From NCBI GenBank assembly GCA_030830465.1, contig JAURMY010000330.1, forward strand, positions 1 to 28,668: a DNA stretch of 28,668 nt, in the 5' to 3' direction. A program made the translations under genes and the position numbers. Under the pieces are notes generated by a model. The model was not told the DNA's origin and made no database searches. It was given only the letters and a program-made list of their open reading frames with translations. Source of the stretch: Alphaproteobacteria bacterium (lineage in GTDB: Bacteria; Pseudomonadota; Alphaproteobacteria; Rhodobacterales; Rhodobacteraceae). This document shows, piece by piece, positions 8,858 to 15,604 of the stretch (position 1 is the stretch's first letter; each line of letters begins with the position of its first letter).

Positions 8858-9745
8858 GTGACAAACGCAACCACCAAGAAATTTGCCCTGGCCGCTGCAA
8901 CAGCGGTCGTGCTGGCCCTTTCCCCCGTCGCCGGAACCCATGCCAATGCGCAGACTCCGGATATTTCCAAGATGTTTACCAACCCGGACTTTACCAAGTC
9001 ATTTTCGGGCATGTTGAACCCCGAGACGATGGGCACCTGGATGAAGGTGATGTCGAACCCGGAAATGATGAAGACCATGATGAGCTTCGCCAACCCGGAA
9101 CTGTTCACCCCTTTCATGTCGGTTATGACCAACCCGGAATTCGTCAAGGCGATGATGTCTTTCGGCAATCCCGAAATGATTAACGCCTGGATGGGCATGA
9201 TGACCGATCCGCAAATGATTCAGGCGATGATCAAAATGGCCGATCCCAAACTGATGGAGCCTTTCATCAAGATCATGACCGATCCCGCCATGATGAAACT
9301 GGCGATGAGCATGATGAACCCGGAGATGATCAATTCATTCATGGGCATGATGACCAATCAGGACATGATGGCCTCATTGGTGAAAATGGCCAACCCCGAG
9401 ATGCTGACGTCTTGGATGGGCATGATGACCAATCCGGAAATGATGCAGTCCATGATGGGCATGATGAGCCCGGAAATGATGCAACAGTGGATGAGCATCA
9501 TGACAAACCCGGAAATGATGCAGTCCATGTTCAAAATGATGGACCCAAAGATGATGAGCGACTGGATGGGCATAATGACGGACCCGAAAATGATGGATTC
9601 CATGATGAAGATGATGGACCCCAAGATGATGGCCTCAATGATGTTCTCGATGATGTCGATGATGTCGATGATGAACAATCTGATGCCGGACGCCGAAAAG
9701 GCCGGCCCGAACCCGCAAACCGGCGAAACCAAAAGCGACGGTTAA
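8858..9745 (+). CDS. Exported methionine-rich NP-repeat protein, function unknown
   Basis: I do not recognise a named family. The 295-residue product starts at GTG 8858, with AGGAA 8 bases upstream. It has a Sec-type signal peptide (KK, then a hydrophobic stretch, cleavage likely after THANAQ near residue 32). The mature part is almost wholly repeats: residues 54-253 are eight 25-residue units, each a 13-mer (type NPEMINAWMGMMT) plus a 12-mer (type NPEMMQSMMGMM), followed by a Met-dense run and a polar tail. About 75 residues are Met, and the mature protein has no Cys, His, Arg or Tyr. N/D-P starts suggest capped short helices, hence an all-alpha repeat. Possible roles are soft-metal binding, a methionine oxidation sink or a structural protein; none is shown. 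It is followed by two more exported genes that share motifs with it. Confidence 0.85.
   Translation: MTNATTKKFALAAATAVVLALSPVAGTHANAQTPDISKMFTNPDFTKSFSGMLNPETMGTWMKVMSNPEMMKTMMSFANPELFTPFMSVMTNPEFVKAMMSFGNPEMINAWMGMMTDPQMIQAMIKMADPKLMEPFIKIMTDPAMMKLAMSMMNPEMINSFMGMMTNQDMMASLVKMANPEMLTSWMGMMTNPEMMQSMMGMMSPEMMQQWMSIMTNPEMMQSMFKMMDPKMMSDWMGIMTDPKMMDSMMKMMDPKMMASMMFSMMSMMSMMNNLMPDAEKAGPNPQTGETKSDG
9017..9616 (+). repeat. Eight 75-bp coding repeats (25-residue units)
   Basis: The stretch translates into sixteen helical half-units that alternate 13, 12, 13, 12 residues without a break. Position 8 is Trp or Phe in all eight 13-mers, and Met, Ala or Leu in the 12-mers. DNA copies are mostly diverged, but 9431-9454 and 9506-9529 match at 23 of 24 bases exactly 75 bp apart, a sign of relatively recent unit duplication. 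Confidence 0.9.
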
Positions 9746-9756
9746 ACCGATCAGAA

Positions 9757-9781
9757 ACGGGGTGGTCCATGGCCGCCCCGT
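9757..9781 (+). terminator. Hairpin between the first and second island genes
   Basis: A 9-bp stem (9757-9765 with 9773-9781, one G-T pair, 7-base loop) sits 12 bases after the first gene's stop and is followed by CTTTCGAGTTT. It could be a weak or partial terminator, or an mRNA-stabilising hairpin that lowers expression of the second gene relative to the Met-rich gene. There is no long T-tract. Confidence 0.45.
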
Positions 9782-9805
9782 CTTTCGAGTTTGAGGGAGA
9801 AAAAG

Positions 9806-10516
9806 ATGATCAGCAAATTTGTATTGTCCGTTGCGGCGGTGTCTTTGTGCCTTGGGTTTTCGCCTGCGGTCGCTGAAGACGATGAAGACGCGTTTCACGC
9901 CTTTAACGCCCAGACATATTTCAGGGGAACCCCGCCGATTGACCACCGAATGGAACCGAACGGCATGCCGACCCGGCCCAAGGAAGACCCGAAGAAAAAC
10001 ACGATGCTGGAGCCGCTTTCGGCCGAGGCAAAGATGAAGATGATGCAGACCTTGATGCAGACCAATCCGTTCAGCCTTCGGGACATGATGAACATGATGG
10101 TCGCCAAGAAGAAGGCCCTGCCGGGATTGAGCTTTGATGAGGTCGTGGAATCGCTGAACTCTAAGGCGCTGAACCTGAACATGCGCCCTGTTGGGCACAC
10201 GACCCCCTATGAAATTTTGCGCGAAACCTTTGATCCGGAAAGCCCCCGGCTGGAATTCTTCAGCTATTGCGACCTGATCACCATGCGCAAGATATTGGAC
10301 TATTCCCTGGAGTTTTCGGCGTTTCTGCCGTGCCGTATCGCGGTTATGCAAGACGCTGAGGGTCAAATCTGGCTGACAACGCTTGATTGGGACGTGCGTT
10401 GGCTTGACGGCAGTCCGAACCCGAACCGCATGCCGGATGAGTTGCGCGAACGCGCCATACAGGTGCGCGAGAATATCGAGGCGATGATGGAAGCCGCAGC
10501 CACCGGTGATTTCTGA
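9806..10516 (+). CDS. Exported DUF302-like protein with a Met/NP repeat unit
   Basis: The 236-residue product begins at ATG 9806, preceded by GAGGGAG; an in-frame TTG at 9791 is less likely because it would translate the ribosome-binding site. Residues 1-23 are a signal peptide ending AVA. Residues 24-70 are acidic then proline-rich and contain HAFNAQTYF (31-39). Residues 75-100 form a Met-rich segment with TNPFSLRDMMNMM, like a unit of the upstream repeat protein. Residues about 108-236 resemble the DUF302 family: SFDEVVESL, then FSYCDLITM with Cys155 and the characteristic LPCRIAV with Cys176, ending in an ELRE helix and ATGDF. The biochemical role of DUF302 is not established. It lies 60 bases after the Met-rich gene, probably in the same transcription unit. 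The DUF302 call is from memory of the family pattern. Confidence 0.75.
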   Translation: MISKFVLSVAAVSLCLGFSPAVAEDDEDAFHAFNAQTYFRGTPPIDHRMEPNGMPTRPKEDPKKNTMLEPLSAEAKMKMMQTLMQTNPFSLRDMMNMMVAKKKALPGLSFDEVVESLNSKALNLNMRPVGHTTPYEILRETFDPESPRLEFFSYCDLITMRKILDYSLEFSAFLPCRIAVMQDAEGQIWLTTLDWDVRWLDGSPNPNRMPDELRERAIQVRENIEAMMEAAATGDF

Positions 10517-10523
10517 AATCAGT

Positions 10524-10552
10524 TGGCGATCCTGTACGGCACAGGGTCGCCA
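10524..10552 (+). terminator. Strong hairpin after the DUF302-like gene
   Basis: A 12-bp stem (10524-10535 with 10541-10552, a single T-G wobble) closes the 5-base loop ACGGC, 7 bases after the stop. No T-tract follows. It probably marks the 3' end of the first two-gene transcript, as a pause or stabilising structure, and separates it from the third gene, which has its own upstream AT-rich region. Confidence 0.6.
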
Positions 10553-10584
10553 GCACCGTCGCGCCAGAATGTCGCACTATACAC

Positions 10585-10603
10585 ATTCTAATATTCATAT
10601 GTA
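10585..10603 (+). promoter_or_regulatory. Shared bipartite motif, copy 2 (plus orientation)
   Basis: ATTCTAAT (10585-10592) and ATATGTA (10597-10603), 4 bp apart, repeat the words found on the minus strand at 8719-8739. The site sits in an AT-rich tract (about 10578-10620) 100 bases upstream of the third island gene, where its promoter should be. No convincing -35/-10 pair could be fixed. Confidence 0.35.
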
Positions 10604-10701
10604 TTAACTTATGTTAGTGTTCTCAGGCAACTTTCGTTGTTAGACACTTTATGAAACCTGTCGGGCACCAGAGTCGCCGGACATCTGCCACGGAGAAGAT
10701 C

Positions 10702-11262
10702 ATGAAATCCTCCCTCTTTGGACTGACGCTGGCTGTTGTTGCTGCATTTGGCGTATCCTCCACCCCCGTTACGGCGAACGAAATTGGCGGCTGGGATATT
10801 GCCGGCGTGCATTTCGCCAACCCGTTTGACAGCAAAACCTGGTACGACGGCAGCAACGAGCTGGAGCTTGAAATGGCCGAGCCGGTTGCCATCAACCCGA
10901 CAGACCCCGATTTCTGGATGTCGATTGCCAATCCTGAAACCCACTCGGTCATGCATCGCGCGTTTCTGAATCCGCGGTCCTGGGCGCAATTCGCCAAGCC
11001 GGAAACCTATGTCACGATGATGGACGCAAAGGTCTGGATGAAATGGGCAGAGCCCAAAACCTATTCGGTTCTGGCTGACCCGCAAACCTATGCCTACCGG
11101 ATGCAGCCGGGCGCTTTCATGCATGTTTTCAATGCACAAAGCTATGCCCAGCTGGCCAATCCGTCCGCCTATATGGACATCGTTTCAACCGCGATGGAAA
11201 CCGTCGGTGCGGCGGACCTGTTCCTTGCGACCAAGGCCGCGATCGGGCCGGTCCTGCAGTAA
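10702..11262 (+). CDS. Exported aromatic-rich NP-repeat protein, function unknown
   Basis: No known family recognised. The start is ATG 10702, directly preceded by CGGAGAAG; an upstream in-frame ATG at 10651 has no ribosome-binding site and would bury the signal peptide. The 186-residue protein has a signal peptide (residues 1-25, ending TPVTA). Residues about 40-160 are short units beginning N/K/E/D-P and carrying Trp or Tyr, such as NPRSWAQFA, KPETYVTMM, EPKTYSVLA, DPQTYAYRM and NPSAYMDI, paired into roughly 17-25-residue blocks. The segment WMSIANPE (72-79) closely matches WMSIMTNPE of the Met-rich protein, and HVFNAQSY (141-148) matches HAFNAQTY of the DUF302-like protein, tying the three genes together. 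The mature form has no Cys. It ends 46 bases before the end of convergent grpE. Confidence 0.83.
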   Translation: MKSSLFGLTLAVVAAFGVSSTPVTANEIGGWDIAGVHFANPFDSKTWYDGSNELELEMAEPVAINPTDPDFWMSIANPETHSVMHRAFLNPRSWAQFAKPETYVTMMDAKVWMKWAEPKTYSVLADPQTYAYRMQPGAFMHVFNAQSYAQLANPSAYMDIVSTAMETVGAADLFLATKAAIGPVLQ

Positions 11263-11263
11263 A

Positions 11264-11287
11264 TCTGCCCTACTCCCCTTGGGCAGA
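11264..11287 (+). terminator. Hairpin just after the third island gene
   Basis: A perfect 7-bp stem (TCTGCCC 11264-11270, GGGCAGA 11281-11287) with a 10-base loop begins 2 bases after the stop. There is no T-tract. It probably helps end the island transcript before convergent grpE. Confidence 0.45.
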
Positions 11288-11293
11288 CCCTTG

Positions 11294-11325
11294 ACGCCGC
11301 TAAGGTCCTAGGACTTTGGCGGCGT
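11294..11325. terminator. Hairpin overlapping the grpE 3' end
   Basis: ACGCCGC (11294-11300) pairs with GCGGCGT (11319-11325); inside lies the palindrome GTCCTAGGAC. The stem includes the grpE stop codon on the minus strand, so it may serve transcripts from both directions. No T-tract is visible on either side. Confidence 0.4.
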
Positions 11326-11910
11326 TGAACTTACGCCCACCTGTGCCGGACGCAGCAGGCGATCACCGATCACAAACCCTTCGGCCATCATCTGAATGAT
11401 CTTGCCGCCATCGACCTCCGGGATTGGCGCTTCAAACACGGCCTGATGGACCTGCGGATCAAACTTGTCGCCAACTTCGGGGGCAACGCGTTCAATCTTG
11501 TGCTTGGCAAATGTGTTGATCAGTTCGCGCAGCGTCAGTTCGATCCCTTCGATCAGCGCTTTTGAGGCCTCCCGCTGGGCATCATCCACCGTATCCAGCG
11601 CCCGCTTCATATTGTCGTAAACCGACAGCAGATCGCGGGCCAGCTTGGTGCCGCCGTAAACCTCGGCATCGCGGCGGTCGCGCTCACCGCGTTTGCGGAT
11701 GTTTTCCGCGTCCGCAAGGGCACGCATCAAACGATCCTTAAGCTGGTCCCGCTCGGCGGTCAGCGCATCCCATTCATTGGCTTCATCGTCCAGCGACAGC
11801 GGGTCCTGGTCTGCAAATTCTGCCGGATCAAATTCCGGTTCGACCGGTGTCGTTGCTTCGGTGTTCACGCCGTTTTCCTTTTCCGCTGCCATAGCCGCCT
11901 CATTCTTCAT
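11308..11910 (-). CDS. grpE: Nucleotide exchange factor GrpE
   Basis: GrpE releases ADP from DnaK and resets the Hsp70 cycle. The 200-residue protein has an acidic, disordered N-terminus and a long coiled-coil helix (about residues 47-95, including DALTAERDQLKDRLMRALADAEN split by heptads). The C-terminal beta-domain motif PEVGDKFDPQVHQAVFE and the terminal GFVIGDRLLRPAQVGVS are both typical. The ATG at 11910 overlaps the hrcA stop as ATGA, pointing to coupled translation. An internal ATG at 11892 has a better ribosome-binding site (GAGG, 5-base spacing) and could be the real start, giving 194 residues. It is about 8.6 kb from dnaJ and on the opposite strand. Confidence 0.96.
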   Translation of the reverse strand: MKNEAAMAAEKENGVNTEATTPVEPEFDPAEFADQDPLSLDDEANEWDALTAERDQLKDRLMRALADAENIRKRGERDRRDAEVYGGTKLARDLLSVYDNMKRALDTVDDAQREASKALIEGIELTLRELINTFAKHKIERVAPEVGDKFDPQVHQAVFEAPIPEVDGGKIIQMMAEGFVIGDRLLRPAQVGVSSTPPKS

Positions 11911-12974
11911 TTTCGTTCGGACAACATGCGCCCGACCAGTTGTGCCGTATAATCCACGATCGGGACAATTCGACCGTAATTCAGGCGCGTTGGGCCGATA
12001 ACCCCGACCGCGCCAATTATTTTCCGGTCAGAGTTCATATAGGGCGAAACCACCAAAGAGCTACCGGAAAGTGAAAAAAGTTTGTTTTCTGAGCCAATAA
12101 AAACACGCACGCCCTCACCGTCCTGCGCCAGTTCCAGAAACTGCGCGAGATCGCGCTTGCGCTCCAGATCGTCAAACAGGGTGCGGATCCGCTCAAGGTC
12201 GCTGGCGACTGTGGTGTTCTCCAACAGATTGGATTGCCCGCGCACAATCAGCCGTTCATGGGATTCGCCCTTGCTTTGCCATACGGCGATTCCATCGGTG
12301 ACCATTTGCTGTGCCAGCACGTCCAGTTCCTGACGGTGCGCGGCGATTTCTTCGGCGACAACATGGCCGATCTCTGACAGCGTTCTGCCCTGCACTATCG
12401 CATTCAGAAAATTCGCTGCCTCCCGCATGGCCGAGGGCGTTTGGCCCTTGGGTGGCGTGAAAACCCGGTTTTCAACCTGCCCATCCGCTGTAACCAATAC
12501 CACCAGCGCACGTTCAGGCGATAATGATACAAATTCTATATGCTTTATCGGTGCTTCGGACTTTGGCGCCAAAACCAGCCCCGCGCCTTGTGAAAGGCCC
12601 GACAATACCGAACTGGCCCGGTCCAGCATCCGGGACACGTCGGACTGATCCTCTTCCATCGTGCTTTCGATCTTGCGTCGCTCGCTTGACGGCAGGTCGC
12701 CAATTTCCAACAGCGAGTCGACAAACAACCGAAGGCCAAGCTGTGTTGGCACCCGGCCTGACGACACGTGCGGACTGCCAAGCAAGCCAAGTTGTTCCAG
12801 GTCCTGCATCACATTGCGGATCGTCGCGGGCGAAATGCCTTCCGTCAGACTGCGCGCAAGGGTGCGCGATCCAACCGGCTCGCCCGAAGAAATATACGCC
12901 TCAACCAATGTCCGGAACACGTCGCGCGTCCGATCATTCATTTCCGAGAACGCTGTTTCCCGCGTGGTTTTCAT
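11907..12974 (-). CDS. hrcA: Heat-inducible transcription repressor HrcA
   Basis: HrcA represses heat-shock genes by binding the CIRCE inverted repeat and depends on GroEL for activity (family knowledge). The 355-residue protein has an N-terminal winged helix (about residues 12-85: [51 protein letters not shown]), then the GAF-like dimerisation region, ending with [28 protein letters not shown]. The start ATG 12974 is chosen by length; ATG 12941 (MNDRTRDVF) is possible and neither has a clear ribosome-binding site. It forms an operon with grpE by a 4-base overlap and is divergent from rph, 135 bp apart. No CIRCE element was found anywhere in the window, so its target is elsewhere, probably groESL. 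Confidence 0.95.
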   Translation of the reverse strand: MKTTRETAFSEMNDRTRDVFRTLVEAYISSGEPVGSRTLARSLTEGISPATIRNVMQDLEQLGLLGSPHVSSGRVPTQLGLRLFVDSLLEIGDLPSSERRKIESTMEEDQSDVSRMLDRASSVLSGLSQGAGLVLAPKSEAPIKHIEFVSLSPERALVVLVTADGQVENRVFTPPKGQTPSAMREAANFLNAIVQGRTLSEIGHVVAEEIAAHRQELDVLAQQMVTDGIAVWQSKGESHERLIVRGQSNLLENTTVASDLERIRTLFDDLERKRDLAQFLELAQDGEGVRVFIGSENKLFSLSGSSLVVSPYMNSDRKIIGAVGVIGPTRLNYGRIVPIVDYTAQLVGRMLSERK

Positions 12975-13007
12975 CTTTGTGGTTGCACCATTTTCAGACC
13001 GGACTCC

Positions 13008-13036
13008 GTGGTAAAAACCTTTGCCGCCAAGGTCAA
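13008..13036 (-). promoter_or_regulatory. Candidate promoter for hrcA-grpE
   Basis: On the minus strand TTGACC (13031-13036) is followed after exactly 17 bp by TACCAC (13008-13013), about 35 bp before the hrcA start. The -35 matches 5/6, the -10 only 3/6. No CIRCE repeat overlaps it. The same TTGACCTTG region could also be read as a heat-shock sigma -35; undecided. Confidence 0.3.
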
Positions 13037-13109
13037 TCGGACATCTCGCCCCTTTACTCTTAACGGCGGGTCGCGTTATTTGCGGGGCAGTTTCAACAAA
13101 GGATATCCT

Positions 13110-13826
13110 ATGCGCCCCTCAGGAAGAAATACAGATCAACTTCGGTCCGTCACGATTGAGACCAATGTGACAAAACACGCCGAGGGGTCCTGCCTGATCA
13201 AATGCGGCGATACCCATGTACTGTGCACTGCTTCGCTGGAGGAACGCGTGCCGCCCTTTATGCGTAACACCGGTCTGGGGTGGGTCACGGCGGAATACGG
13301 CATGTTGCCCCGCGCCACCACAACGCGCAACCGGCGCGAAGCGGCCTCGGGCAAACAGTCCGGCAGAACGCAGGAAATTCAACGTCTTATCGGTCGATCC
13401 TTGCGTGCCGGTGTGGATCGCGTGGCCCTTGGCGAACGCCAGATCACCGTTGATTGCGATGTCATTCAGGCCGATGGTGGCACCCGCTGCGCCTCGATCA
13501 CCGGCGGTTGGGTGGCGTTGCGTCTGGCGGTCAACAAACTGATGGCCTCAGGCGCGATCAAGACTGATCCCCTGATGGATCACGTTGCCGCCGTCAGCTG
13601 TGGCATTTATGGCGGTCAGCCGGTTCTGGACCTTGACTATGCCGAGGACAGCGAAGCCGGAACCGATGCAAATTTCGTGATGACCGGCGCTGGCGGTTTG
13701 ATTGAGATTCAGGGATCAGCTGAAGGCGCAACCTTCTCGCGTACGGAGTTTGAAAAACTGTTGGATCTGGCCGAGCTTGGCGCAAAGGGACTGATCGCCG
13801 CGCAAAAGGCTGCCGTCGGGTTGTGA
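13110..13826 (+). CDS. rph: Ribonuclease PH
   Basis: RNase PH is a phosphate-dependent 3'-5' exoribonuclease that trims tRNA 3' ends. The 238-residue protein has the usual [15 protein letters not shown]-terminus, [14 protein letters not shown], the basic RNA-contact segment [26 protein letters not shown] (in two parts around residues 74-98), [19 protein letters not shown] and the C-terminal GAEGLI-type helix region ([13 protein letters not shown]). The ATG at 13110 has AAAGGA 6 bases upstream; an open frame further upstream to 12768 overlaps hrcA and is rejected. It is first in a packed run with rdgB (one base apart), hemW and a DUF454 gene. Confidence 0.96.
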   Translation: MRPSGRNTDQLRSVTIETNVTKHAEGSCLIKCGDTHVLCTASLEERVPPFMRNTGLGWVTAEYGMLPRATTTRNRREAASGKQSGRTQEIQRLIGRSLRAGVDRVALGERQITVDCDVIQADGGTRCASITGGWVALRLAVNKLMASGAIKTDPLMDHVAAVSCGIYGGQPVLDLDYAEDSEAGTDANFVMTGAGGLIEIQGSAEGATFSRTEFEKLLDLAELGAKGLIAAQKAAVGL

Positions 13827-13827
13827 T

Positions 13828-14439
13828 ATGCGAAATCTTCTGGGCGCCGAAATCGTGCTGGCGTCGCACAACAAGGGGAAACTGGTCGAAATCGCAGATC
13901 TTTTGCGCCCCTATGGCTGTCAGGTAAAGTCAGCCTCGCAGTTTGGTCTGACAGAACCCGCTGAAACAGAAGACAATTTTGCCGGTAATGCCCGGATAAA
14001 GGCCCATTTCGCCGCCCGCGCAACCGGACTGCCCGCCCTGTCCGATGACAGCGGTATTATCGTTGATGCCCTTGACGGCGCGCCCGGCGTTTACACCGCC
14101 GACTGGGCCGAAACCCCGAACGGGCGCGATTTCACCGTGGCGATGACAAAAGTCTGGGATCTGGTTGAGGCCAAAAATGCGCCCGAACCCCGCACCGCCC
14201 GCTTTGTTTGCACCCTGTGCGTGGCCTGGCCCGACGGCCACGACGAACTGTTCGAAGGGGCAGTCGATGGTCGATTGGTTTGGCCGATGCGGGGCGAAAA
14301 CGGCTTTGGCTTTGACCCGATGTTTCTGCCGACCGGCAGCGATTTGACCTTCGGCGAAATGCGGCCCAGCGCGAAACATGCGATCAGCCACCGCGCTGTG
14401 GCGTTTCGAAAACTTGTCAGCGGCCTTTTTGATGCATAA
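13828..14439 (+). CDS. rdgB: dITP/XTP pyrophosphatase RdgB (HAM1 family)
   Basis: The enzyme hydrolyses deaminated purine triphosphates (dITP, XTP) to monophosphates and keeps them out of DNA and RNA. The 203-residue protein shows LASHNKGKLVEI (substrate P-loop-like motif), TEDNFAGNARIKA, the catalytic SDDSG segment, GVYTADWAE, GFGFDPMF and the C-terminal KHAISHRAVAF, all in family order. The ATG lies one base after the rph stop, so translation is almost certainly coupled. Its 3' end overlaps hemW by 8 bases. Confidence 0.96.
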   Translation: MRNLLGAEIVLASHNKGKLVEIADLLRPYGCQVKSASQFGLTEPAETEDNFAGNARIKAHFAARATGLPALSDDSGIIVDALDGAPGVYTADWAETPNGRDFTVAMTKVWDLVEAKNAPEPRTARFVCTLCVAWPDGHDELFEGAVDGRLVWPMRGENGFGFDPMFLPTGSDLTFGEMRPSAKHAISHRAVAFRKLVSGLFDA

Positions 14440-15595
14440 CGACTGGCAACACGGGGGGTTCGGGATTTACGTCCACTGGCCCTTTTGCCAATCAAAATGC
14501 CCATACTGCGATTTCAATTCGCATGTTGTTGCGTCAGTCGATCAGAATGCCTGGTCCAGCGCCTATATCTCCGAGTTGCGGCGATACCATCAGGAAACCC
14601 CGGACCGCATTGTTAATTCTATCTTTTTTGGCGGCGGCACCCCAAGCCTGATGGATCCGAAACTGGTGGAAACCGTTATCGGCACCATTTCCGATTTGTG
14701 GCGAATGTCCAACAATGTCGAAATCACGCTGGAAGCCAATCCCGGTTCGGTCGAGGCCGCCAAATTCAACGCTTTTCGCTCGGCAGGCGTTAATCGGGTT
14801 TCCTTGGGACTCCAAGCCCTTAATGACCAAGACTTAAGGCTGCTTGGCAGGTTACACACTGCGCAGGAAGGCCGGACTGCCCTGTCTATTGCCCAGTCGG
14901 TTTTCGATCGGGTAAGTTTCGATCTGATCTATGCCCGCCAAAACCAGACACCCGATGACTGGACGGCGGAACTGGGGCAGGCTTTGGCGTTCGGCACAGA
15001 CCACGTGTCCTTGTATCAGTTGACGATTGAAGATGGCACAGCCTTTGGAAAGCGGTTTTCGGCCGGTTCCTTGCCGGGCCTTCCGGCAGATGACATTGCC
15101 GCCGACATGTATGAAATCACCACAGACCTTACTTCAACGGCCGGTCTGTCGGCCTATGAAGTTTCAAACCACGCCCGCCCCGGCGCAGAATCCCGGCACA
15201 ATCTGATTTACTGGAAAGGCGGCGACTATGTCGGGGTTGGTCCCGGCGCGCATGGGCGCCTAACCATCGGCGGCGTCCGCTTTGCCACAGAGACCCCGTT
15301 GCTTCCCCAAACCTGGTTGAAGTCGGTCGCCGGCGGATCGGGCGAAACAATTCGCGACCGGCTTTCCCGATTCGAATGGGCAGAGGAGTTCTTGCTGATG
15401 GGACTGCGCCTGACCGAAGGTATCTCACTGTCACGCTATGGTGATTTGGCCGGATACCCTGTTTCACAACATAAAATCAATGGCTTAGCCGAAAGCGGTT
15501 TTGTCATTCAAACCGGCGATACCCTTCGGGCAACCAACAAGGGGCGTATCGTTCTGAACGCCGTGTTGCGGGAATTACTGGCCGGAGAGGGTTAG
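14432..15595 (+). CDS. hemW: Heme chaperone HemW (radical SAM, HemN-like)
   Basis: A 387-residue radical SAM protein. GIYVHWPFCQSKCPYCDF contains the CxxxCxxC cluster motif without the extra downstream Cys arrangement of true oxygen-independent coproporphyrinogen oxidase HemN. FFGGGTPSL and EANPGSVE follow, then NRVSLGLQA and SRHNLIYWKGGDYVGVGPGAH with the HNxxYW motif of HemW. HemW binds heme and is thought to deliver it to target proteins; family members are often misannotated as HemN. The ATG at 14432 overlaps the rdgB end by 8 bases and gives MHNDWQHGGFGIYVHWP; the longer frame from 14378 is inside rdgB. Confidence 0.92.
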   Translation: MHNDWQHGGFGIYVHWPFCQSKCPYCDFNSHVVASVDQNAWSSAYISELRRYHQETPDRIVNSIFFGGGTPSLMDPKLVETVIGTISDLWRMSNNVEITLEANPGSVEAAKFNAFRSAGVNRVSLGLQALNDQDLRLLGRLHTAQEGRTALSIAQSVFDRVSFDLIYARQNQTPDDWTAELGQALAFGTDHVSLYQLTIEDGTAFGKRFSAGSLPGLPADDIAADMYEITTDLTSTAGLSAYEVSNHARPGAESRHNLIYWKGGDYVGVGPGAHGRLTIGGVRFATETPLLPQTWLKSVAGGSGETIRDRLSRFEWAEEFLLMGLRLTEGISLSRYGDLAGYPVSQHKINGLAESGFVIQTGDTLRATNKGRIVLNAVLRELLAGEG

Positions 15596-15604
15596 GGGCG
15601 TCCG

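Noticed and set aside
9017..9616. CRISPR array or DNA-level satellite
   Set aside because: The 75-bp period is in frame, has no constant repeat/spacer structure and is explained by protein repeats.
9358..9732. Antisense open frame rich in Ile and Ser within the Met-rich gene
   Set aside because: It is the reverse complement of ATG-rich repeats (CAT/ATC codons) and has no start signals; the plus frame has a signal peptide and regular repeats.
9806..9877. Lipobox at Cys15 of the DUF302-like protein
   Set aside because: The Cys lies in the middle of the hydrophobic stretch and the context VSLCLG does not match a lipobox; a signal peptidase I site at AVA is better.
10651..10701. Upstream ATG extension of the third island gene
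   Set aside because: No ribosome-binding site, and it would put 17 polar residues before the signal peptide; ATG 10702 follows CGGAGAAG.
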